Assembly: GCA_963170055.1 (NCBI GenBank) | Contig: CAUJGJ010000434.1 | Coordinates: forward strand, 1,044,117-1,054,116 | Source of the DNA: Halisarca cf. caerulea | Lineage: Eukaryota > Porifera > Demospongiae > Chondrillida > Halisarcidae | Direction of reading: 5' to 3' | Length of the DNA: 10,000 nt | Shown: one piece after another, positions 1 to 6,590 of the stretch | Position numbering within the stretch: the stretch's first letter is position 1 | Layout: every line of letters starts with the position of its first letter | Made by a program: the position numbers and the translations under genes | The notes under the pieces: generated by a model | The model's input: only the letters and a program-made list of their open reading frames with translations | Told to the model about the DNA's origin: nothing | The model's database searches: none

Positions 1-144
1 TTTAACAGCTGTAATACCCTGTGTTAGTGCTAAGAAATGCCAGGCTAAAATGTTTCCAACTCAATTTCCTGAGTTGAGGAAAATCGGTGTTCTGAATTAG
101 GGACTGTTCAGAATTCAGGCACTCTGCCTTACATTTTTGAATCA

Positions 145-1015
145 TATTATATATTGCCTTGCCAAACCTCACCATTCCTCTTGCCAACACGAGAGAAGGA
201 CCACATAAGAATGAGCCCCACCCTATCCACATACATGTACGTACTGGAATGGGTGACTACTTTTGAAGACTAAACCAACGAAATTAGAAATAAACCGTAA
301 ATATTGTGCATATAAGCTTTACTCACCACGTTTCCACTGTTGGAGGGATGCACGTCTGTCAAGCTGTCGGCTGAAACGGGCGATACGGGGCTCGAAACGC
401 TAGTTCGCTTCTTGTCTTTATTTTTGCCAAATGAAAGAAAGGACCTCTTCTTCGGTCCGTCACTGGCTGATGTATCCGTCGAACTCGAGTTATTTGGATT
501 TGTTGAACGTCCTTTCAGCTCATGTTCACTGGGACCGCTTTTCTCTTTCCGACCATTTCCCACAAGAAGTCGATTGAACATATCCGTAGATTTATCGACA
601 GATAGCTGTTAACACTGTTAAAATGTGGTATTTGTATTCACAGCAGTATAATAAGGTCGATCGAGGTTGTGGACTGCAGGACTAAGGTCATAAAACCTAT
701 GCAAATAACTGGTAGCCACCATTACCAAAAACGTATATATATTGTATAGCAAAATTAATATGGTCAATGTATGCGTACATACCTACTTGTATATGTACCA
801 CCATATATGGAATGACCACATGGTCACAATTACATGCCTGATCAAGTTGTAATAATATTGATATAACGGGTCATGTGATTCTTAGAGGTCAGTTATTTCA
901 TGCAAGTTTACATGCAGCCATGATCTAGCTAAGTCTTGTAGAATCAGCAGTGAATGCTCTTCAAGTGTAACTCGAGCATGCCAGCCCAGACCCCAATAAT
1001 AGTTACTCTAGCAAT
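145..1015. repeat. Segmental duplication, copy A (contains the intact exon)
   Basis: This block is colinear with 2070-2760. Shared landmarks in order are: CTTGCCAACAC near 180; AAGGACCACATAAG near 196; GAGCCCCACCC; ACTGGAATGG near 244; the exon stretch CCACGTTTCCACT and ACGTCTGTCAAGC near 327-362; GATCGAGGT near 659; CATGTGATTC plus AGGTCA near 874; AGTTTACA near 904; and GAGCATGC near 974. Order and spacing are kept, with indels. Borders are estimates by eye. Confidence 0.75.
327..605 (-). CDS. Internal exon of an unrecognised Ser/Thr/Lys-rich protein (93 codons)
   Basis: The reading frame is open for 93 codons on the minus strand. It is bounded by a splice acceptor (TTAACAG ending at 606) and a strong donor, GTG|GTGAGT, at 327/326, so both ends are in phase 0. 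A second AG nine bases upstream would bring a TAA into frame, which fixes the acceptor at 606. The product is hydrophilic and low-complexity: a Met-Phe-Asn-Arg-Leu-Leu patch about nine residues in, an Asn/Ser/Thr run, a basic KNKDKKR cluster, and a Ser-Pro pair block (VSSPVSPVS) that resembles proline-directed kinase sites. No folded domain is recognised. The exon is CpG-rich against its surroundings, as expected of kept coding DNA. A mutated copy lies at 2300-2455. The rest of the gene must lie outside the window or in exons I could not find. It could also begin translation at the Met at 581. Function unknown. Confidence 0.6.
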
Positions 1016-1457
1016 ATCACTGGTTGGGGGAGGTCACAAATAACCATTGTTATTCGTGTGAACAGCTTTAACCCCTGACATCAGAGGATACATCAATAAT
1101 CCGGACAGTCCATTCTGGTCTCAAGGTGTCCAGAATAGAGTTTTTACTGTAGACTGTTAGTCACGTAGAAGGAGTCAGGTGGTCTTCAATTAATTCTTAC
1201 ATGATTTAAAGACTGCTTTGTTATTTACTATGATACAACCAAGATTGCCTACATGAATGTGTGTAGGGGATACAACACAAATTTCAGTTAACATGAAAGT
1301 AGAAAATGACCTCTCCAATGCCTCTAGTCTTCCTAATTGTTCTCAGTGATAAGATGAACTTCAGATAACATGCATAAATGAATTTAAACATTAATTCTTT
1401 TCATCAGTACCTTGAGTTATGTGTTAAGAGGATTCTACTGTACATGTATGAGTTAAT

Positions 1458-1460
<3 letters not shown>
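606..1460. other. Non-coding stretch, no gene seen
   Basis: A+T-rich sequence with stops in all frames. Apart from the tail of duplication copy A and the inverted-repeat end near 1100-1149, I see no exon-like composition, RNA gene or regulatory site here. Confidence 0.5.
1100..1149 (-). mobile_element. One end of a pogo/Tigger-like inverted-repeat element
   Basis: Read on the minus strand from 1149 the sequence begins CAGTAAAAACTCTATTCTGG and continues into ACACC. It is flanked by TA (1150-1151), as for pogo/Tigger-type elements with TA target duplications. It resembles the 9331 terminus (CAGT, a short A/T spacer, CTCT). I did not find a matching opposite end, so this is probably a fragment; its inner border is a guess. 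Confidence 0.4.
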
Positions 1461-1494
<34 letters not shown>

Positions 1495-1544
1495 ATGTGT
1501 GCGTGTGTGTGTGTGTGTGTGTGCGTGTGTGTGTGTGTGTGTGT
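1461..1544. repeat. Compound (GT)n microsatellite
   Basis: Two GT blocks are separated by ACATGTGTGC at 1493-1502, with a single GC interruption in the second. The array ends in a second ACATGTG motif, so it looks like a duplicated (GT)n-ACATGTG module. Confidence 0.95.
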
Positions 1545-1794
1545 ACATGTGTTCATATACGTACGTACATATGTATGTGTCTGCCCTCAACAAAGTAAAC
1601 AGATGAGCCTAATAATATGAGCTGCTCTATACAAGTGAGTGTAACATAAGGATAGCTCAAGACTGTATAATTATGGGGAAAAAACTATAGCACAAATGTC
1701 CAATCCACAATTGCAAGGTAATGCACCTTTCCAGAGATTTTATGTCGTGATACAGTTCACCTATTACAGGCTCCCCCTGTATAGTTATGGTATG

Positions 1795-1795
<1 letters not shown>

Positions 1796-1864
<69 letters not shown>

Positions 1865-1866
1865 CA
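1796..1866. repeat. (TACA)n followed by (CA)n microsatellite
   Basis: About four TACA units run directly into about 25 CA units (1810-1860) and end in TGTACACAT. Confidence 0.95.
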
Positions 1867-2069
1867 CATATTATGTAATATAATATTGACAATGTGTTCA
1901 CAGTATGTTACATGTCGGCTGCGTCGCCATTTTCACTCATAATTTGGTTATTTCTGAGAACACAAGATCACTCCTATAGCTGCCCCAAACAAGCCTTAGA
2001 TAAATTATACAAAAGAATCAGATTCAGGACAAAACTGAATAAATAGAGAACACTTAATGTAGCACTACA

Positions 2070-2760
2070 TAATGGGAGCATATATATACCTTAGCAAACC
2101 TTCACGATTCACCTTGCCAACACAAACCCTGCAGGGTCCTATGCTGCCAGCAATACAGAAGGACCACATAAGGCTGAGCCCCACCCAATCCGCATATGTA
2201 CGTACATGTACATACTGGAATGGAGTGACTAATTTGGACGACTGTACCATGCAACATTGCAACATAAGGAACAAAACGCAATATTATTGTGCCTATACGC
2301 TTTACTCAACCACGTTTCCACTATTACAGGCCTAGGGATACACGTCTGTCAAGCCATTGGCTGAAACAGGAGGAATGGGGCTCAAATTGCTTGCTCACCT
2401 CTTTAAGTTGTCTTTCTTTGTGCTAAAATTGAATGAAGAAAAGGACTTCTTCTTCGGTATATAGCACTTCTTTATTGCAGTTAGGTCAATCGAGGTCAGG
2501 TCAAAGTTTCTCGCAGTCAAAATAACTTGAGCTCACAACTGCAAGCAAGTCAATGGTACACATATATTATAATATATCATGCATCACATGACCATGATGA
2601 TTCGGCCTGATGTTCATATGACTGGCCATGGCTATATCAGGCATGGATCATTAATTTGTGCATGTGATTCCCAAAGGTCAATCATATCCTGTCAGTTTAC
2701 AATAAATTGCAGCTTGAGCATGCTCAGTCCCCCAGTGTTGGCGACTAGCTCTATATATAT
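2070..2760. repeat. Segmental duplication, copy B (degenerate)
   Basis: This is the partner of the block at about 145-1015 and has the same landmarks in the same order. It has about 30 extra bases after CTTGCCAACAC (a CCTGCAGG-containing stretch near 2128-2158). It lacks the 5' half of the exon and its acceptor, corresponding to roughly 465-645 of copy A. The distance between the copies is about 1.9 kb, so this is a local duplication rather than a dispersed mobile element. Confidence 0.75.
2305..2455 (-). pseudogene. Broken copy of the 327-605 exon
   Basis: Read on the minus strand, this stretch aligns to the 3' half of the exon at 327-605, from the PKKxSF block through the SSPVS-like block to the donor. 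It is disabled three ways. A TGA follows Lys-Arg where the intact exon continues with Thr-Ser. An inserted base turns the donor GTGGTGAGT into GTGGTTGAGT. The upstream half of the exon with its acceptor is missing. Many CpGs of the intact exon read TG or CA here, for example the counterparts of the CTCGAAACGC and GTTCGCTT stretches. It is a relic pseudoexon and no product is expected. Confidence 0.75.
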
Positions 2761-2799
2761 AGGAATAGTTCTTATTATGTTATTATATTATGTTTGATA

Positions 2800-3175
2800 T
2801 CTGTTCTTATCTCTCCCTACCTCCCTCACCTCTCCCTCTCCTCTTCTCCCCTCACCTCCCTCGCCTCTACCTCTCCTTCCCTCACGTACCTCTCCTCTCT
2901 TCACCTTTCTGATCCCCTCCCTCTCCATGCATGCTTTCGTTTCCCTCACTCCCTTACTCTCCCTCTCCATTCCTCACCTCTCCCTCTTCCTTCTTCACCT
3001 CTCCCACTCCCTCCCTCTCCTCCCCTCTCTCCACTCTCCCTCTTCTGTCCTCCCTCACCTTTCCTTCTTCTACACTCCCTCTGTCACCTTTCACTCTACA
3101 TATCTCCCTCTCCCTCCCTCTAGCTCCATCACTTCTCCCATTCCTTCCCTCCTTTAGCTCTCCTCCCCATCCTGA
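2800..3175. repeat. Pyrimidine-rich degenerate CCCTCTC minisatellite tract
   Basis: About 375 bases are almost purely C/T on the plus strand, built of shuffled CTCCCT, CACCTCTC and CTTCTT words, with no fixed period I can define. The complementary strand is nearly all purine, so open frames over the tract are composition artefacts. Such long asymmetric tracts can form triplex DNA, which is a general property and not shown here. Confidence 0.9.
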
Positions 3176-3411
3176 ATTCTACTTTCATAGATGATGTCAA
3201 CCTTGCAATTGTGTTTGTGGTGGTGCTAGGACCTGTATGTTAGGCTGTCTGTTTGTATGCTGTATGCCTCATTGTGCATATGGCTATATATTATTTATTG
3301 ATTGATTGATATAGCCAATACAAAACACATCAAGGGTGCAACTAGCTGGGTGTATAACATTATACTGTACACATACATGCTCATTATGTTCAGTATCATG
3401 TTTTATACACC
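3176..3411. other. Non-coding stretch, no gene seen
   Basis: Ordinary A+T-rich sequence with a short TGAT repeat (three TTGA/TGAT units at 3298-3310). I see no exon, RNA gene or mobile-element end. Confidence 0.4.
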
Positions 3412-3469
3412 TGTGTGTGTGTGTGTGTGTGTGGGTGTGGGTGGGTGTGGGTGTGGGTGTGGGTGTGTA
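3412..3469. repeat. (GT)n grading into GGGTGT repeats
   Basis: About eleven GT units pass into alternating GGGTGT and GGGTG words. The strand is G-rich but the runs are only three G long. Confidence 0.9.
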
Positions 3470-3495
3470 TGAGTATAATTGCATAATATTTTATC

Positions 3496-3779
3496 AAAAA
3501 AAAAAAAAAAAAAAAGAGGACCCCATGTCATTTGGCCTGCTCAGGGAGTTAACACTCACTCTCAAGGATATTGAGAAGACTAGTAGTGTGGGAGACCAGT
3601 TGCGAGACCCAAAGCTCCCCCCATACGGTTCTTTGTACAGGAGTATTGCAACTGACCACTGAGGGACAGGATTTTTTTTTCAGAAATAAATCCGAAAAAC
3701 CCGTCTGACGAGGGAATTGAACCCATAACCTCAGCACTACATGTCACCATCGCTAGCCGCTAAGCCATCAGAGACCTGC
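3496..3779 (-). mobile_element. tRNA-related SINE
   Basis: On the minus strand the element starts near GCAGGTCTCTGATGG (about 3779). It carries a pol III A box, TGGCTTAGCGGC, at 3767-3756 (consensus TRGCNNAGYNGG), and 32 bases on a B box, GGTTCAATTCC, at 3723-3713 (consensus GGTTCRANTCC). The cloverleaf is poor: only about four acceptor pairs and three T-stem pairs form. It is therefore tRNA-derived rather than a working tRNA. A non-tRNA body of about 200 bases follows and ends in a 20-base T run (3515-3496), which could serve as tail or terminator. The body contains an open frame of about 48 codons on the other strand that I treat as chance. Family name and exact ends are not known to me. 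Confidence 0.6.
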
Positions 3780-3831
3780 TGAATATTTACTATTAAAAGC
3801 GCTACTTATAGGTACGCTAGGTAGGTAATAG

Positions 3832-3849
3832 AAAAAAAAAAAAAAAAAA
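3832..3849. repeat. 18-base poly(A) run
   Basis: An uninterrupted A run lies 53 bases beyond the presumed 5' end of the SINE. It may be the tail of a separate retroposed insertion; nothing recognisable adjoins it. Confidence 0.8.
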
Positions 3850-3949
3850 GTAAGTGTAGCGGGGTTTGGTGTCCGTTAACTTGGCTTCTATGCCAGCTGT
3901 CCCACTCTGATTATATTTTACTAAAAGAGCTTTAAAATACTGTTCAATC

Positions 3950-4060
3950 TGCGACTCGCAAAATGGCGGCAGAATTCTAGCTAGTCCTATGATTAGTCCT
4001 TTGAGTCAATCACGAAATGTTTAGCTGACGTGAAAACGCACCCTTTGGTCAATCATATGC
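3950..4060 (+). promoter_or_regulatory. Putative promoter / 5' UTR of the plus-strand gene
   Basis: CpG density rises sharply from about 3950. An AAAATGGCGGC at 3960-3970 matches the YY1-type element (AANATGGCGGC) common at animal transcription starts. Its own ATG reads only five codons to TAG, so it would be at most a short upstream ORF. A TGACGTGA resembling a CRE lies at 4026-4033. Placement upstream of the first exon supports a promoter role; the start site itself is inferred. Confidence 0.4.
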
Positions 4061-4104
4061 CCGCCGAAGAGAAGAACTGCTTCGTCGAGCTAAAGACAAG
4101 TTGA

Positions 4105-4254
4105 AACCTGCTTGTAGTTGTGAGGAATGGAACTCGGGAAGATCGCCGGGTACCGACAAAAGCAACATTTGCAGCATTGAAGGTGCAGCCGTGGGAGAAA
4201 TTTGAGCCAATGTTGCGGACTAACTACGTTCTCAAGAACAGCGCAAATGGAGAG
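4105..4254 (+). CDS. First visible exon of an unrecognised three-exon gene
   Basis: The frame is open from just after a TGA at 4102 to the proposed donor GGAGAG|GTCTGT at 4254/4255. It encodes about 50 residues with normal amino-acid mix and coding-like CpG content, including RNGTREDRRVPTKATF and the block VQPWEKFEPMLRTNYVLKN. The donor is weak and runs straight into (GT)n. The true start is unresolved. An ATG at 4057 begins MPAEEKNCFVELKTS in this same frame but meets the TGA at 4102. Another frame (about 4029-4200) reads a helical basic stretch, RRREELLRRAKDKLK. An acceptor-like CTGCTTGTAG ends at 4117, so the exon may instead start at 4118. No family is recognised. The start coordinate is the limit of the open frame, not a claimed start codon. 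Confidence 0.5.
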
Positions 4255-4255
4255 G

Positions 4256-4305
4256 TCTGTGTGTGTGTGTGTGTCTATTATCTGTGGTGTGTGTGTGTGT
4301 GTGTG
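4256..4305. repeat. (GT)n array at the start of intron 1
   Basis: Two GT blocks are separated by CTATTATCTGTG. The first begins within the proposed donor, and the second runs up to the palindrome at 4306. Confidence 0.9.
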
Positions 4306-4389
4306 TAGTCTCGCGTGGCCAGCCCCTTTTTCCTGTTCTCTGCACTTCCGGAAGTGCAGAGAACAGGAAAAAGGGGCTGGCCACGCGAG

Positions 4390-4393
<4 letters not shown>
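4306..4393. repeat. 88-bp perfect palindrome (two 44-bp arms, no spacer)
   Basis: The left arm, 4306-4349, begins TAGTCTCGCGTGGCCAGCCC and ends GCACTTCC. The right arm, 4350-4393, is its exact reverse complement and ends GCGAGACTA. There is no mismatch and no loop base. Plus-strand GT repeat lies on both sides, so the symmetry stops exactly at the arm ends. This is consistent with a fold-back (palindromic MITE-like) insertion into a GT array in the intron between 4254 and 4575. I cannot name its family. Confidence 0.95.
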
Positions 4394-4458
<65 letters not shown>

Positions 4459-4466
4459 CGTGTGTA
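4394..4466. repeat. (GT)n array right of the palindrome
   Basis: An almost pure GT run to 4452, then interrupted by GC and TC. It continues the GT strand polarity seen left of the palindrome. Confidence 0.95.
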
Positions 4467-4496
4467 AATACGTACGTATGTTTTGTGTGTGAGAGA

Positions 4497-4509
4497 GTGC
4501 GTGTGTGCT

Positions 4510-4544
<35 letters not shown>
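4497..4544. repeat. (GT)n array before exon 2 acceptor
   Basis: A third GT block in the same intron, ending 30 bases upstream of the exon 2 acceptor and just before its polypyrimidine tract. Confidence 0.9.
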
Positions 4545-4546
<2 letters not shown>

Positions 4547-4574
4547 ACTGAGTCTCTTTTTCCTCTCTCCTGAG

Positions 4575-4659
4575 GTGGTCAATGCACAGACAAAGGTATC
4601 AGGAGAACATGCTGTGTTTTTCATTGCCATAGCAACAGAAGCAGAAATCAGAGAGAAAT
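4575..4659 (+). CDS. Second exon of the unrecognised plus-strand gene
   Basis: This 85-base exon follows an excellent acceptor: a T/C tract, TCTTTTTCCTCTCTCCTGAG, ending at 4574. It ends at a consensus donor, AAT|GTAAGT, at 4659/4660. It joins the preceding exon in phase 0 and yields VVNAQTKVSGEHAVFFIAIA, then TEAEIREK, leaving one base (T) for the next exon. The alternating hydrophobic stretch AVFFIAIA looks like a buried beta strand and is too short for a membrane span. The other two frames are either interrupted or unlikely in composition. I cannot name the family. Confidence 0.6.
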
Positions 4660-5009
4660 GTAAGTTTGTAATGTGTACATTCACATTTTAGTGTCTGTTG
4701 ATTTGTACATCATTGACACGTCAGCAGCCTTTTTGTCAATCCTACAAATATTTATCACGGGTAGCATAAATCCTCCGTGTATATGATCCTGTCAGAGAAC
4801 TGGCTAATGGTAATGTTGTTTTTTTTGCTGTTTGTGTCCTCCATTTTTGTTTGTTATATGATTGTCTTTATAATAGCACGGCTTGACAAAATAAGTTGGT
4901 TGTCATGGAGATGTATGAAAATGCAAAACAGTACTCAACGTAAATGCATGAGTGCTTGATGGTGATTTGTTCTCTGTTTACTATAATTGTACTTGTTGTT
5001 CGCAGAGAG

Positions 5010-5152
5010 GCGTGGTCATCCCTGAAGACACACCCCTCACCGGTTGTACTGAAGCAGTCATATATATACATAATACCAAGACCTATAGTTACCATGACAA
5101 CAACACAGACTTTACGATAAATAACAGAACAGAACATATTATGTTAGTGTAA
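5010..5152 (+). CDS. Third, terminal exon of the unrecognised plus-strand gene
   Basis: The exon follows TTGTTCGCAGAGAG, which offers three successive AG acceptors ending at 5005, 5007 and 5009. With the T carried over from the previous exon, the first two give TAG; only the third stays open (TGC, Cys). The product continues VVIPEDTPLTGCTEAV, IYIHNTKTYSYHDNNTDF and TINNRTEHIMLV, then TAA at 5150-5152. It is polar with two potential N-glycosylation sequons (NNT, NRT), though no signal peptide is visible and these may mean nothing. No canonical AATAAA follows closely; AT-rich TAATAATTATT and CTTAATAATTT lie just after the stop. Together the three exons give about 125 residues. Confidence 0.5.
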
Positions 5153-5220
5153 TAATTATTCTCTTAATAATTTTTCTGTGCAAAGCATGGATCAAGTGAT
5201 GTTTGTCAAAGTGGAGTAAT

Positions 5221-5384
5221 GTGTGTTTGTATGCATGCGTGCGTGTGTGTGTTTGTGGATGAGTGTGTGCATGCATGTCTTTGCATATGCGCGTGTGTGC
5301 ATATGTATGCATGCATGCATGTGTGTGTGTGTGTGTGTGTGTGCGTGTGTGCCTGAGTGCATGCGTGCGTGTGTGTCTGCGTGT
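5221..5384. repeat. Degenerate GT/GCAT-rich repeat
   Basis: GT-rich sequence broken by many GCATGC and GCGT words (for example GCATGCATGCATG near 5308), with a purer (GT)n core at 5321-5344. Confidence 0.85.
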
Positions 5385-5390
5385 TATAAG

Positions 5391-5665
5391 ACTAACATTT
5401 CTCACTAGCACCACACACATTCACAGTGGACACACATGAAGATATTCCAAACTGCTGTAGGTGTATTCGTGTAATACTGGTGTGCGGTGCAAAGACCACA
5501 ATATTTCTCACTAACACCACACATACATCACATCACAGTGGGTCCACACGAGTTTTCCCAACTGCTGTGGGTGTATATATTTGTGTAACACTGGTATGGT
5601 GCATGATGTGAAGACCACAACATTTGTCACTATAGCACCACATGCACACATGCAGTGGACACGTG
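5391..5665. repeat. Imperfect tandem repeat, ~106-119 bp unit, about 2.5 copies
   Basis: The block ATTTCTCACTA-CACCACACA recurs at 5397, 5503 and 5622 (the last as ATTTGTCACTATAGCACCACA). Each is followed by CAGTGG(A/G)-C-CAC; the first two units then share CCAACTGCTGT(A/G)GGTGTAT, GTGTAA(T/C)ACTGGT and AAGACCACAA. The third unit is truncated after CAGTGGACACGTG. It lies downstream of the plus-strand gene and has no coding signal. Confidence 0.85.
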
Positions 5666-5773
5666 TACATGAAGTCTCTGAATAGGACTTTGGTCACATG
5701 CACACTGTAATCATGATCTAACACATGCACATCACACACAGAGCATGTATTCTAGCTGTATAATGTACGCGCA

Positions 5774-5775
<2 letters not shown>

Positions 5776-5829
<54 letters not shown>
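5776..5829. repeat. (CA)n microsatellite
   Basis: About 27 uninterrupted CA units. Confidence 0.95.
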
Positions 5830-5831
<2 letters not shown>

Positions 5832-6142
5832 CACACACTTGACTATGTAGTACTGTGCACGTGCAATTCATGGTCCGGTCACATGCGACGTGTCACATCG
5901 ATGTGCAGTTATTGCATGACCATGTGCACAAAGTACGTCTCATGATCTTGCAATTGGATCAATATGTTGTCAGTGTTGTACATGTGTGTACTGCACATAC
6001 ACAGTCAGGCTTATTAATGCATACATTTTAATAATCTGCACACAACCTGTATTATGTACATATACGTTTGATCTGTAGGCCTGTTGTAGAAAAGGATCCT
6101 CCAAAAACCCATGGAACAAGAATAATCTGCGAAACCGGTGCA

Positions 6143-6190
6143 GGGCTAGGTGGGCAAAGGGCAAGACGGGCATAGGGCTAGACGAGCACT
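6143..6190. repeat. Three-copy 16-bp G-rich tandem repeat
   Basis: Units at 6143-6158 (GGGCTAGGTGGGCAAA), 6159-6174 (GGGCAAGACGGGCATA) and 6175-6190 (GGGCTAGACGAGCACT). Period is exact, sequence imperfect. Confidence 0.8.
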
Positions 6191-6215
6191 GTGCAAATTC
6201 CTACATCCCGCAGCA

Positions 6216-6230
6216 CATATATATATGCAC

Positions 6231-6273
<43 letters not shown>
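6216..6273. repeat. (TA)n microsatellite
   Basis: Broken ATATAT at the left, then an uninterrupted TA run of about 32 bases to 6272. Confidence 0.9.
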
Positions 6274-6276
<3 letters not shown>

Positions 6277-6534
6277 TACATGCATTTGAAAAACATTGAC
6301 ATACGTATAATAATTATAAACAATTATATATAATCAGTAACATTATCTAATTCCATTCAATTAAAAAAGGTCATCACGAACATAGCATATATGGTGCAAA
6401 AACTATATAACGTACACACAACATGCATATAATATGCAGATCTACTAACGTTTGTTTCTTTTGATTGCAAAGTGTACTGCCATGCTGTATATTGCATATG
6501 TCACTACATTGACTGGTTGGGTATAATAATACTA

Positions 6535-6540
6535 TTTATT
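6535..6540 (-). promoter_or_regulatory. Polyadenylation signal AATAAA
   Basis: AATAAA reads on the minus strand at 6540-6535, about 50 bases after the TGA stop of the coiled-coil/zinc-finger gene. That is the expected place for a short 3' UTR. Confidence 0.65.
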
Positions 6541-6590
6541 GTACATTTCATAAAGAAGAGGTATAAAAGTAAGAGTCTGTTACACAAGAC

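Larger units (their letters stand above)
5830..6534. other. Intergenic stretch between the convergent genes
   Basis: A+T-rich and non-coding. It holds a 3 x 16-bp repeat and an AT array, listed separately. A short minus-strand open frame at about 6173-6050 has an acceptor-like TTTCGCAG but no supporting donor or recognisable protein, so no gene is called. Confidence 0.5.

Noticed and set aside
1..232. 76-residue minus-strand open frame at the left edge
   Set aside because: No splice sites or domain. The counterpart in duplication copy B is not conserved as a reading frame.
2794..3194. Ser/Pro/Leu-rich open frames of 76-109 residues
   Set aside because: Product of the pyrimidine tract: several frames are open together and the composition follows the DNA bias.
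3516..3662. Plus-strand frame starting at the ATG at 3527 with plausible amino-acid mix
   Set aside because: It lies in the body of the tRNA-derived SINE, with a poly(A) run directly before it and no splice sites.
3690..3779. Possible functional tRNA gene on the minus strand
   Set aside because: A and B boxes are good, but acceptor and T stems pair badly and no anticodon arm is clear.
4398..4691. Cys-Val repeat open frames over GT arrays (also near 1378-1620, 7302-7715, 8117-8389)
   Set aside because: (GT)n lacks stops in any frame, so these are artefacts. Only the non-repeat ends at 4575-4659, 7599-7700 and 8385-8624 belong to real exons.
5970..6173. Minus-strand open frame with an acceptor-like TTTCGCAG
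   Set aside because: It starts in a 16-bp tandem repeat, has no convincing donor and no recognisable protein.
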